Positions 45,595-54,800 of a DNA stretch of 64,000 nt are shown piece by piece; the first letter of the stretch is position 1; each line of letters begins with the position of its first letter. This DNA comes from Fischerella sp. PCC 9431 (GTDB lineage: Bacteria; Cyanobacteriota; Cyanobacteriia; Cyanobacteriales; Nostocaceae). The stretch is from NCBI RefSeq assembly GCF_000447295.1, contig NZ_KE650771.1, forward strand, positions 877,151 to 941,150, written 5' to 3'. The notes beneath the pieces are model-generated. The model did no database searches and had not been told where the DNA came from. It saw only the letters and a program-made list of their open reading frames with translations. Position numbers and translations under genes: made by a program.

Positions 45595-46020
45595 ATGTTT
45601 TGGAAGTTCGTAGTCAGTACTTTAGTATTGCCTATCAGCTTGGGATTAGAAGTAGCCGCAGCACATACCTTGTCACCTACTCAAACACCCACCATTGCAC
45701 AACAAGAAGTTGATACACCAGAACTAGAACTAGAACAAACAACACATAACCAAGATTACAAAATTAGTCAACGACACAGACATTATCGCTACAGAAGAAC
45801 ACGCAACTACAGACAAAATCGCCACTACCGACGAAATCGCCACTACCGACAAAATCGCAATTATAGGCAGCATTATTATAGGCAGCGTCATAACAGAAGG
45901 TATCACTATAGACCTCGTTATCAAAGGGTTTATTATTACCATCCAGCAGTACGCTATCGTAGAACCTATCGTCACGGAGTAAATTTTCCACAAAAAACTT
46001 TTTATTACCGTAGATATTAG
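45595..46020 (+). CDS. Secreted Arg/Tyr/His-rich low-complexity protein
   Basis: 141 aa. N-terminal signal peptide (FVVSTLVLPISLGLEVAAAHT), an acidic linker, then from about residue 60 a tail made of RxHYR/RNYRQN-type repeats, strongly basic and tyrosine-rich. AGGAG lies 9 nt before the ATG. It may bind acidic polysaccharide or form an extracellular matrix; function unknown. The repeats are encoded by variable codons, so this is not a simple DNA microsatellite. Confidence 0.6.
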   Translation: MFWKFVVSTLVLPISLGLEVAAAHTLSPTQTPTIAQQEVDTPELELEQTTHNQDYKISQRHRHYRYRRTRNYRQNRHYRRNRHYRQNRNYRQHYYRQRHNRRYHYRPRYQRVYYYHPAVRYRRTYRHGVNFPQKTFYYRRY

Positions 46021-46149
46021 TATCACAGGGGAAATGAGGACAAGGGAGACAAGGGGGACACGGGGAGAGGTCGAATATTTTTGATTGATTTATTGCGTCT
46101 GTTACTCTCGGTTCTCTCTTGTCTGTTCGAGATCCCCAATCCTCAATAA

Positions 46150-46863
46150 CTAACCGCTAACCAATAATTTAGTTAACACAAAAGCCAGGGCCGCACTACC
46201 CAAGGGAACTGTTAAATTGTCAATCCCAGCAAAAGAAATAGTTTCTAAGCCAGTAGTTATTAAAGCGACTACCAGAGATATTATCCAAACTTGCCAAGAG
46301 TTACCTTGTACACTCAACAAAATTAAGCTACAGATAACAAAACTGGCGATCGCCATTGTCAAAGAACCTTCCCAGCTTTTTTGTCCTCCAAAGAGTTGAT
46401 ACTTATGTTTACCAAATCGTTGTCCAATTATGGCAGCGAGTCCATCTCCCCAAGCCATTATTAAAATACCTAGTGCTGCATAATGGGGTTGTTGGAGATA
46501 CCAAAACCAAGCAACCAAAACACCGATACTCATAGAATAGAAGAAAGTCCCAAAACTTCGGCGTCCTACACTATTGATACCGGGGAGAATAGGAAAACGG
46601 TAAGACAGTAAAGTTACTGCACTGGCTAAAATTGAGGCTGTAATTCCTGCGATCGCGGGAATTTTTAGCCACCAAGCCAGCAAAATTACATTACCAGTTC
46701 CGATATGCACTATCTTCCGCACAATTTCTGGATCTGCTTTCGCAAAACGACTAACCCCCCATGCAGTTAACATCACGAGGGACAACCAAGCTGCAACACT
46801 AGCAAGTTGCAGTCCCAAAGAAGGAATCAACTCTTGATTGAAAAACAAACTTAACAACAGCAA
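46150..46863 (-). CDS. Phytol kinase / dolichol-kinase-like membrane protein
   Basis: 237 aa with about seven TM helices. The CTP-dependent polyprenol kinase pattern is visible: EIVRKIVHIGTGNVI, RRSFGTFFYS, MAWGDGLAAIIGQRFGKHKY and GGQKSWEGSLTM. Cyanobacterial and plant VTE5-like proteins phosphorylate phytol released from chlorophyll for tocopherol synthesis. The start is TTG at 46863; no better ATG is near. It diverges from yidD. Confidence 0.85.
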   Translation of the reverse strand: MLLLSLFFNQELIPSLGLQLASVAAWLSLVMLTAWGVSRFAKADPEIVRKIVHIGTGNVILLAWWLKIPAIAGITASILASAVTLLSYRFPILPGINSVGRRSFGTFFYSMSIGVLVAWFWYLQQPHYAALGILIMAWGDGLAAIIGQRFGKHKYQLFGGQKSWEGSLTMAIASFVICSLILLSVQGNSWQVWIISLVVALITTGLETISFAGIDNLTVPLGSAALAFVLTKLLVSG

Positions 46864-46921
46864 AGATTTAAATAAAAAAACTTGACCTTTGTTACCAATT
46901 TATTAGAAAAATGTGATCTTG

Positions 46922-47194
46922 ATGAAATTATTATTGATTTGGCTGATTCGGTTCTACCGAATGTTTATTTCACCTTTATTTCTGCCTACCTGTCGCTTCC
47001 AGCCTACTTGTTCTATGTATGCTATCCAAGCCATTGAAAGATTTGGCCCCTGGCGTGGTTCTTGGTTGGCGATGCGACGCATCCTACGTTGTCATCCGTT
47101 TCATCCAGGTGGTTACGATCCTGTACCAGAGGGGGACAAGGGGGACAAGGGAGACAAGGAGGACAAGGGAGAAAAATTAACTACTAACTCTTGA
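46922..47194 (+). CDS. yidD: Membrane protein insertion efficiency factor YidD
   Basis: 90 aa from ATG 46922. YidD hallmarks: [39 protein letters not shown] and [17 protein letters not shown], an amphipathic membrane-associated protein that assists YidC/Sec insertion. After PVPEG the reading frame continues through five 9-bp repeats (47131-47175) coding [14 protein letters not shown], an unusual repeat-encoded hydrophilic tail absent from typical YidD. An in-frame GTG lies at 46913. Confidence 0.93.
   Translation: MKLLLIWLIRFYRMFISPLFLPTCRFQPTCSMYAIQAIERFGPWRGSWLAMRRILRCHPFHPGGYDPVPEGDKGDKGDKEDKGEKLTTNS
47131..47175. repeat. In-frame 9-bp repeat inside the yidD 3' end
   Basis: Five units: gggggacaa (twice), gggagacaa, ggaggacaa, gggagaaaa. 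The same ggggacaagg motif is found intergenically near 46035 and reverse-complemented near 30025 and 63755. Confidence 0.9.
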
Positions 47195-47298
47195 CGATTG
47201 ACCAATGACCAATTAACAATTTTATTAATTTTATTGTCAATAACTATACTAATTTTCTATTTTTTGGTATTACACTTAACACCCTCACTTAAGAGTCG

Positions 47299-47333
47299 CC
47301 TGTGAGTATTTCCAAATCACTCACAGGATTTTT
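47299..47333 (+). terminator. Intrinsic terminator downstream of yidD
   Basis: CCTGTGAGT/ACTCACAGG, a perfect 9-bp stem with an 11-nt loop, followed by ATTTTT. The 460-base gap 47195-47654 otherwise contains heptamer-like text (aatctaaaatctaaaatc) near 47610 and no gene. Confidence 0.75.
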
Positions 47334-47654
47334 CATGCTTGAACTTTCTACGCTTTGAAACACCAAGAACTTAAATTTTAATTTCTACATAAAAAATATT
47401 AGCCAAAATCCGGAATCAAATAATTTTACTTTGTAGCTCCCAATAGATAACTAAATCAGGTAATTTCTAGTCAGATTTTGTGAACCTTTAAGACAATCTC
47501 TGTACAAATGATTTTGCAAGTATAAGTGAAGTTACAATTCACTATTTTTTTTCATACTGCTCAATATTTATTTGATGGTATAGAGCAAGAAAATTCCACG
47601 CACTGGAGTCAATCTAAAATCTAAAATCTAAAATCGAATGACGGAGCATATATT

Positions 47655-48686
47655 ATGAGCAATGCAGAATTTAAATTTTATCCTGTTTCTCATAGTTGGG
47701 TTGCAATTCACCCTAAACCAAAAGGTGTAGTTCAATTTATTGGTGGTGCTTTTTTTGGAACTTTCCCAACTGTATTTTATCGATACTTTTTAAGAAAGAT
47801 TTTTGAAGAAGGTTATACAGTCATTGCGTTACCATTTCGTTTCAGTTTTCGCCATTGGTCGATTGCTATTAGTTTATTACAAGAACAAGGAATATTAGCA
47901 GACGCTATTACTCAAATCGCTAAATCACTGAATTATCAATCTGAAATATATCAAGATAAGAAAAAATACTATTGGCTTGCTCATAGCTTAGGCTGTAAAT
48001 ATATCACTCTTTTAGAGTTTCTCAGTAACGATTGGGAACCTATTTTAAATAAATGTCCTGAAAAAACTTGTAAAGGTCAAATAGAAAGAATTAAAAACTA
48101 TCTCAGTCAAATTCCTGTGGAAAGACGCAATATTAAAGGTCAACCATCTTTATTAGTTGCACCAGATATCAGTGATACAGAAAGCGCAGTTCCCCAACCA
48201 TTGGCGTTTATCGCGCATTTGCTAGACAGATTCGGACTCGGTGTTCTACCTACTAGAAAACAAACTCAATTTTTTATTAAAGAAAGTGAGTTATTTAAAT
48301 TAACAGGAATCATTTCTTTTGACAAAGACACCATCGCTGGTAGTAAAACTGACAAAGACAAAGACCAAAAAACTCAAGAAAATAGTGATGTATTGTGGTT
48401 CTTACAAAACCTAGAGGACATTCTTCATCAAGAACTACCAGACACACGAACTGTACAAGGTAGACATTGTAAGCACTTAGAACCAGTTGGTAATCAAATC
48501 GGTGAATACGTCGTTGATTTCAACCCACTAGATAAATTTATCGAACCGATCAAATATAGACAACTAGAAGGTGTAGTGCTGCAATTCTTACAGGAACTCA
48601 GACAAAAAGAACAGTTACTGAGTTCGGAAAAACAGACTATATCAGTATTAAAATCATCCCAAGATACCACACCTGTAGTTACTTAG
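47655..48686 (+). CDS. DUF1350 family protein
   Basis: 343 aa. DUF1350 alpha/beta-hydrolase-like protein of cyanobacteria and chloroplasts: HPKPKGVVQFIGGAFFGTFP, TVIALPFRFSFRHWSIA, YWLAHSLGCKYI (GHSLG-like elbow, here AHSLG) and PSLLVAPDISDTE. Function unknown. It converges with and overlaps by 8 bases the 3' end of the alpha/beta hydrolase gene on the other strand. Confidence 0.85.
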   Translation: MSNAEFKFYPVSHSWVAIHPKPKGVVQFIGGAFFGTFPTVFYRYFLRKIFEEGYTVIALPFRFSFRHWSIAISLLQEQGILADAITQIAKSLNYQSEIYQDKKKYYWLAHSLGCKYITLLEFLSNDWEPILNKCPEKTCKGQIERIKNYLSQIPVERRNIKGQPSLLVAPDISDTESAVPQPLAFIAHLLDRFGLGVLPTRKQTQFFIKESELFKLTGIISFDKDTIAGSKTDKDKDQKTQENSDVLWFLQNLEDILHQELPDTRTVQGRHCKHLEPVGNQIGEYVVDFNPLDKFIEPIKYRQLEGVVLQFLQELRQKEQLLSSEKQTISVLKSSQDTTPVVT

Positions 48687-49761
48687 AAAAAATGGAGACA
48701 TCACCATTACTATCAGCATTCAGTCCATCAGACTTGAGATAATTCTTGGCTTGACTATCTTGTTTTAAATAGGTATCCCAAAAACTAACACTGGCAACTT
48801 TCACATAATTAAAAATATTTTCTTCCTGTTGTTGAGTGTCACTGAAGCGTTCCCGTAATCTCCAACGGGGTCGCTTTTGACTTAGAATTTGGGCTTCGTC
48901 TTTACCTTGAGTAAGTCCACCACTAAAGGAAAAGTGAGTAGCTCCTTGGATAAAAACAAGATATTTATCGCCCGCAGGAGAATATTTAAATGCTTCCTCT
49001 TTCCACTCTGGCCCTTGTCCTTGAACACCTCTGTCTCTAGAACCAGTCATCGTCATCATTGGTAGTTTAAGATTTTCCCAAGAGTTGTGGGTCAGTCCCT
49101 GCTGACCGCTTCCTGGAGGAGACAGTAACAAGATCGCCCGTACTTGTGGATCAGTGAAACTTTCCCCTTGCGTTTTTCCTGGAATATCGATGGTGACTCC
49201 GCCTATCAACTGAGCAGTATAAGCCCCATAGGAATGACCAGCAACACCAATGCGTTGAGTATCTATCTTATCTTTCAAATCAGGTACTTGAAGCTCTAGG
49301 CTATTCAAAGCACTAATAATACAAGATATATCAGCAGCCCGATTTTTCCATCCTTGGAAATCAGTGAAAATTTCACGAATAGCTTCGTTGAAGTTAGTAG
49401 AGTTTCCTAATTGCTTTTTCAAAGCGATAGAATCAGCATGAGTGGGCTGAATACAGATATATCCTTTACTAGCCCAAAAACGGGTTAAAACAGCGTAGTC
49501 ATCTTTGGACGCTCCTGTACCATGAGAAAAGATGATTACAGGAAAATTACCTGGTGCTTCTGGGTAGGAAAGTTTAATGGGTATTTGATGCTGACGTCGT
49601 AAATCTGTGAGTATGAGATTATCTGCGATCGCCACATTGTAAGAAGCCTGATTAGATGTGTATGTAAATGCTATATGGTCGCGATCGCGCCTTGCATGAG
49701 CATCGTTTTGTGAGGTTGGCGAAGATTGAGCAAACACATGATTATTATTCAATAATGTCAA
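48679..49761 (-). CDS. Alpha/beta hydrolase (dienelactone hydrolase / PAF-acetylhydrolase-like)
   Basis: 360 aa. Hydrolase fold: oxyanion strand PVIIFSHGTGASKDDYA, nucleophile Ser177 in GHSYGAYTA, and a C-terminal His in GATHFSFSGG. The start is TTG at 49761 overlapping the upstream stop as TTGA, so translation is probably coupled to the AlkP-superfamily gene. As the last gene of the polyketide operon it might act as the releasing or trimming hydrolase. That is inference; esterase or peptidase activity is equally possible. FAQSSPTSQ near the start could be the end of a short export signal. Confidence 0.8.
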   Translation of the reverse strand: MTLLNNNHVFAQSSPTSQNDAHARRDRDHIAFTYTSNQASYNVAIADNLILTDLRRQHQIPIKLSYPEAPGNFPVIIFSHGTGASKDDYAVLTRFWASKGYICIQPTHADSIALKKQLGNSTNFNEAIREIFTDFQGWKNRAADISCIISALNSLELQVPDLKDKIDTQRIGVAGHSYGAYTAQLIGGVTIDIPGKTQGESFTDPQVRAILLLSPPGSGQQGLTHNSWENLKLPMMTMTGSRDRGVQGQGPEWKEEAFKYSPAGDKYLVFIQGATHFSFSGGLTQGKDEAQILSQKRPRWRLRERFSDTQQQEENIFNYVKVASVSFWDTYLKQDSQAKNYLKSDGLNADSNGDVSIFSK

Positions 49762-51359
49762 TACTCCATATAGCCAAGCATTTGTAATTGAGCAATAATT
49801 TGTTGTTTTTCGTCTTCACTAATATCGACCGTTGCTGAATTTATTTCTTCACCCGTAACAGTAGACACACCTATTTTTACTGGTTTAAAATCCATATGAG
49901 ATTCAGTAAAGAAATCTTCAGGTACATAACCTTCAAAATCTGCTGGGATAGGAAGATTAAGACTATACAATAAAGCTGCCGGAACATCTACAACATTTTG
50001 GCGCTTTCCTTCATAGTTAGATTTAATTCCATATCCTCCTGCTAAGAAAATACCTTCAGGATGGTGAGTTCCTGCTGGTGTCTCGCGTGGTTCCAGCGTA
50101 GGTTCATAATTTTTGATAGAGACAAAACCATAGTCGCGCAACACTAAAGTCAAGTCAGGTGCTTCATGCATAGCAGACCCAAAATAAATATCCTCCCGTT
50201 TATGAATTGCTTGGATAATTCTTTCTCCTGTGTTTAGATCTCGGAAATTCTCTAAATCATGAATCAGTTTTTCTCGGAAAGCTTCGTATTCTGAAGGCTG
50301 AATACCTGAATTTCCTGGTTTTTCAGCTATACGAATTGTGATACCGTTGCTGGAGGGAGTACGACAGTATGCGAGAGTTTTATGCCAATCTAGATTGGCA
50401 AACCAACTTGATTCACGTCTATTACTAGCTTGAGAATCATCTGTTTCCTTCCATGCTAGATAACCTTTTTCGTGCAAAAATCTATTAATGCGAACTATTT
50501 CTGTTGTGGTTGTGAAACCGTGGTCTGAAGCCATAAATACTTGAGTTTCAGAACCAGCTATTTCTACCAAGCGTTGAATATAAGTATCTAATTTGCGGAA
50601 ATACTCTAGACACAGTTCCCGCATTCGTTTTTCCCAAGGAGAAGGATTATCGCTGATTAAAGCAGGATCAAGAAACATCCAGATTTGGTGCTGGAGTTTG
50701 TCTACACCATCAAACAATACTGCCATCAAATCGGGACGATCTTCTTTAAGAAGTTTTTCGGCGATTCGGAACCACTGTTCATCGCGAAGAATATGATAGC
50801 AAACCCAGTTTTCTAAATCCTCTTTGCTCATTACCTCTAAAGTTTGTTTTTCCCGATCAAAGTCCCAAGCTAACTTCTTGGGGTCAAAATCGGGAATTTC
50901 CTTGAGGCGATCGTACAAATTTACTGGGGTTGTGTTGTGACGTAAGTGTTTCCACGGGACAAAACCTGGTATTAAAGCTCCATTAATAGGTAGAGGTGGA
51001 GCAGTAAAGGGGAAATTTAAAGCTACAACAGTGCAATTTTGCCGACTCGCGATCGCCCAAATAGTCTCTGTACGAATATCTCTCGAATCATACAGCGTAA
51101 AGTAAACGTTCCCGGCTTTTTCTTCTGTACGGACAAAATCGTAAACCCCGTGATTTCCGGGTGTGCGTCCTGTCATAATTGAAACCCAAGCCGGAGGAGT
51201 CAGAGGATTAGGAGTAGAAAGCAATTTCGCTCGCGCACCCTTGGCAATAAATTGTTTCAAAAAAGGCATTGTCACACCTACATCTGGTAGATTGCGGGTC
51301 ATTTCATTGATGACAGTAAAAGTCGCGCCATCTAATCCAATAAATAGTGTTTTTGTCAT
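49758..51359 (-). CDS. AlkP-superfamily phosphohydrolase (COG3379-like)
   Basis: 533 aa from ATG 51359, which overlaps the acyl carrier protein stop by 1 nt (TGATG). Metal-dependent phosphodiesterase/phosphatase: Asp10 in FIGLDGATF, likely nucleophile Thr54 in NPLTPPAWVSIMTGRTPGNHG, metal ligands in FDGVDKLQHQIW and ASDHGFTTT, and His in AGTHHPEG. No signal peptide, so it is cytoplasmic. Position between a carrier protein gene and a hydrolase gene suggests a role in processing the polyketide product, its phosphorylated form, or the phosphopantetheine arm. This is unproven. Confidence 0.85.
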   Translation of the reverse strand: MTKTLFIGLDGATFTVINEMTRNLPDVGVTMPFLKQFIAKGARAKLLSTPNPLTPPAWVSIMTGRTPGNHGVYDFVRTEEKAGNVYFTLYDSRDIRTETIWAIASRQNCTVVALNFPFTAPPLPINGALIPGFVPWKHLRHNTTPVNLYDRLKEIPDFDPKKLAWDFDREKQTLEVMSKEDLENWVCYHILRDEQWFRIAEKLLKEDRPDLMAVLFDGVDKLQHQIWMFLDPALISDNPSPWEKRMRELCLEYFRKLDTYIQRLVEIAGSETQVFMASDHGFTTTTEIVRINRFLHEKGYLAWKETDDSQASNRRESSWFANLDWHKTLAYCRTPSSNGITIRIAEKPGNSGIQPSEYEAFREKLIHDLENFRDLNTGERIIQAIHKREDIYFGSAMHEAPDLTLVLRDYGFVSIKNYEPTLEPRETPAGTHHPEGIFLAGGYGIKSNYEGKRQNVVDVPAALLYSLNLPIPADFEGYVPEDFFTESHMDFKPVKIGVSTVTGEEINSATVDISEDEKQQIIAQLQMLGYMEY

Positions 51360-51646
51360 CAAACCCCTCCGTTTAATTGCTGAGAAACAAAATTCGCAAT
51401 TTGTCCTACACTCAGTTCATCAACATAGCGACCATCCTGCATCAATAATTGAGCAAACCCGAATTTCTGCTTGAAATGGTTTTCTATAGCAACAATAAAA
51501 TGGATGATGTCGATAGAAACAAAGCTCAGGTCTGCTACTAACTGAGTTTCAAGACTGATATCATTTGCTCCCAAATCCCAGTCTTGGATAATGTCTTTGA
51601 GAAGGTCAATAATTGTTGATTGAATAGGAGAGTCTATAGTTTGCAT
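51359..51646 (-). CDS. Free-standing acyl carrier protein
   Basis: 95 aa from ATG 51646: helix 1 STIIDLLKDIIQDW, then LETQLVADLSFVSIDIIHFI. The probable phosphopantetheine attachment site is Ser44 in FVSID, where the usual D-S-L is V-S-I. The open frame upstream to 51916 is made of repeat DNA (51670-51718) and is not part of the gene. The polyketide synthase upstream has no internal carrier domain, so this is the likely partner in trans. It overlaps the next gene by one base. Confidence 0.75.
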   Translation of the reverse strand: MQTIDSPIQSTIIDLLKDIIQDWDLGANDISLETQLVADLSFVSIDIIHFIVAIENHFKQKFGFAQLLMQDGRYVDELSVGQIANFVSQQLNGGV

Positions 51647-51669
51647 AAAAAGAAGTTGGTCAATGGATA

Positions 51670-51718
51670 GGGAACAGGGAATGGGGAACAGGGAATGGGG
51701 AACAGGGAATAGGGAACA
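51670..51718. repeat. Heptamer repeat array (GGGAACA/GGGAATG)
   Basis: Seven 7-bp units alternating gggaaca and gggaatg between the polyketide synthase and the carrier protein gene. The spacer 51719-51873 holds dispersed-repeat fragments (aggcgcaagccttcccgtag, ctacgcgtagcgtctccgta) and no gene. Confidence 0.85.
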
Positions 51719-51873
51719 AGTTCTTAAATTTTGTAGGCGCAAGCCTTCCCGTAGGGTATTTTGAATTGATGTGTCTGCCTTGTCCCTCATTTCCCGTACT
51801 CTACAAGAAGCCGCTTGCGCGTCTACGCGTAGCGTCTCCGTAAGGAGAATCCCCAATCCCCGATCCTTGATCT

Positions 51874-54800
51874 CTAGTACTGACAGATAGCCAAGACTTG
51901 GCGATCGCCATAACAAAGTTGAACGATAAATGATTCACCGTTGTAGTTAACAGTGATCCACTGTCCATCGGTGGAAATATGGGTTATTAACCACTGAGTC
52001 GGATCGTTTTGTAGTCCTCTACCTAGTGCTTTAGCGACCGCTTTCTTTGCAGACCACAGCCCAATGATGTCGCTGTGCTGTCGTTGAGAAAGTTGTTGTA
52101 ATTCGGATTCACTAAAGGCAGTAGCAATTAAATTATCGGTATGTACAGAGTCAAAATGCTCAATATGAATACCGATGGATTTTCCTAAGTGCGCGATCGC
52201 TGCAACTACAAAACCTTGAGCTTGACTAATGGCAATATTTGGTAAAACTTTTGCGATCGCCTCCAATTCTGGACAACGGACAACGAGTTTACCTGTGGTA
52301 GTGCTGATAACTTCGATATCAACAGGAGCAAGTTGGACATTAAAGTTTTGCTTTGCCCACTGACGGATAGTATCTTTAGCTGCAATGCAACTAATTAACC
52401 AATCCGTACGCTCTGTACCTTTTTGTAGTAGATTGTACCAGAAATCTCGTTCTGATTCATTAAGTATTAAGTGTGCTAAAACACGTTTCCAGATACTCCA
52501 AGAATCATCAAGAAAATGCTCCGGGAAAGGTTCAATCCGCCGTATGATCATTTGAGTTTCTGTTTGCAGCCAAGCATCTGATAAATAAGCAGTTTGTGGA
52601 TGCAAGCGACATTGATAATATCTGTGTGGCACACTGAAATAACGATCTTGCCATCCTTCCAAGCGAGCAATTACCTGACCTCTGGTATCAAGAAAATCAA
52701 AGCTCGCTTCAGTTTGCCACTCGCTAGTAAAATGCATTAAGCCACGACATAACACCGCACTGTTTGGTGGTAGGGGTGAGACATACTGATGAAATGCCCG
52801 TACTTGGAAAGGAAAAACATTAAAATCAGTACCAAATTGTTCCAAAACCCAGTACCCGACTAATTGTCCAGCAGCATCGAGTAAACCTGCATCGATTTGG
52901 AAAACTGGCTTTTGGGTATGACTAAAGAAATCCTCAATGGCGATCGCTTCCAAATCAGCTTCGATACCTTGCAAACCCCATTGACGAATGTGCTTCACAC
53001 CTTGAAAACGTGGGCCATGGAACATCCCATGACAGTACAAATCGGAATCAGACCAGCGCGAAGGTGCAGGTCGCTCAAGGTGAAAAGGTAGTGGTGCAGG
53101 GAATCCTGGAAATTGATGTGCTAGACGGACATTACCCTCAAATACCAAGTGATCAATAGTACTGCTTTCCCCTACTTGAAACAGTTGTACTTTGACTTCC
53201 CAAATTTGTGGGTCTGGTTGGGGTTGTAATTGTGCTTTGATTTTGACAGTTAGTTCACCACGATCAAGAGCCAGCCAGCGATAACCACGCAGGTCGTAAA
53301 GTCCAACCACAACTTTATCTTTACCCACCAAATAAACTGCTGCTTCCGCCAAGGTTTCCATACTCACAGTGAACGGAATCACAGGTAGGGGAAACAAGTT
53401 TAAACGCCTTTGAGATACTTGACCGCCAATAGTATGGTCATAAAGAAAAATATCTCGCTGCATATCAAAGCGACGTTGGCAGTAAAGATACTGGCTACTG
53501 TGTTCTACAATTTCACCTAATAGGGGGAAAGTTTCATCAAACCTGGATACTTGCCAATTATTGATATCTGGCACTGCTAAAGACATATTGACAAAATCAC
53601 CAATCACCCCATTGTTCCTATCCACCAGTTGAGAATGTAGCGCCCTCATCACCCGTGCTTGACTGTCAAGGAATTCTTGCATCAAGTGAAAGTGATCTAA
53701 AACAATTGATATGTGCTGGTCTTCTGGAACAAGAGGCGGAGATTGGGAGACGCTTTGACGCGGGGATAGTTTATCTGTTAAGTCAGGGAACTCAAATTCC
53801 TGCGACGATGGCTGCGCGTCTTCTTGGGTTGATGCGATCGCACCCAAATCAGCAACAGATCCACTTTTGCTTGCTTGCAATTTTTCCCGCAGATGATTCA
53901 CAAAATCGGGTTGCAACTGCATAATCGGCATTGTCAGTTCCAAAACTGATCTAGATTTTGGAGTTTCCCCAACTTGGGTTGTCTCTAAGCTTATAAGGTT
54001 AACTTGTCGGTGCAAATACAACGCACTTGTATCCACACCATAACCATTGACAAACAACCGTCCTAGTAAATGCTGAATCTGTTCCAAGCCGGATAGTCGT
54101 TGAGTGTTGCTGGCTATGGCTTGGTGTTCTCGACCATAAAGAATATCACTGACAAAGCTAGTTAAATTACTACTAGGTCCAACTTCAATAAAATTTTTTA
54201 CTCCGCTTTCATAAAGTTGGAGAACTGTTTCTCGAAAGCGCACCCGACTAGACCACTGTTGTGCTGCTAACGCCCGAATTTCTCCTGGTTCATCAGGAAA
54301 AAGTGCCGCAGTTGCACAACTATAAATAGGTGTGTCACCAGACTTGATCTCCAAATCGTTGTAAAATTCCAGAAAAGCAGTTCCTACAGGTGCAAACAAG
54401 GGTGTGTGATAGGCACGATCAAAGGGCAAACGGCTACAGATACCACCCATTGCTTGTAATTTGCTGGTGACTGCATCAATATCATTGACACTACCAAATA
54501 GAACCACCTGATTGGGACAATTGTCTATTGCCAAATGTAAGCGGTTATCAAACTCATCTAACACTTGTTGCAAAATCTCCGGTGCGATCGCCCCAACTGT
54601 CACCAGTGCGCCCTTGGGAATATTGTTTTCCATCTCTAAATCGAGGTAAATTTGATTGAGATGGCGCATTTTGGACATTAATTCCATCCGATCAGACAAG
54701 CGAACAGTACCAGAAGCAATCAGTGCTGCATTCTCGCCTGTGCTGTGTCCCACCATGACATCACAGTGAACACCCAAATTATCTAGCAATTCGTATAATG

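Noticed and set aside
51647-51916. N-terminal extension of the carrier protein gene to 185 residues
   Set aside because: The extension is encoded by a heptamer repeat and dispersed-repeat fragments and overlaps the synthase end; the inner ATG 51646 gives the normal carrier protein length.
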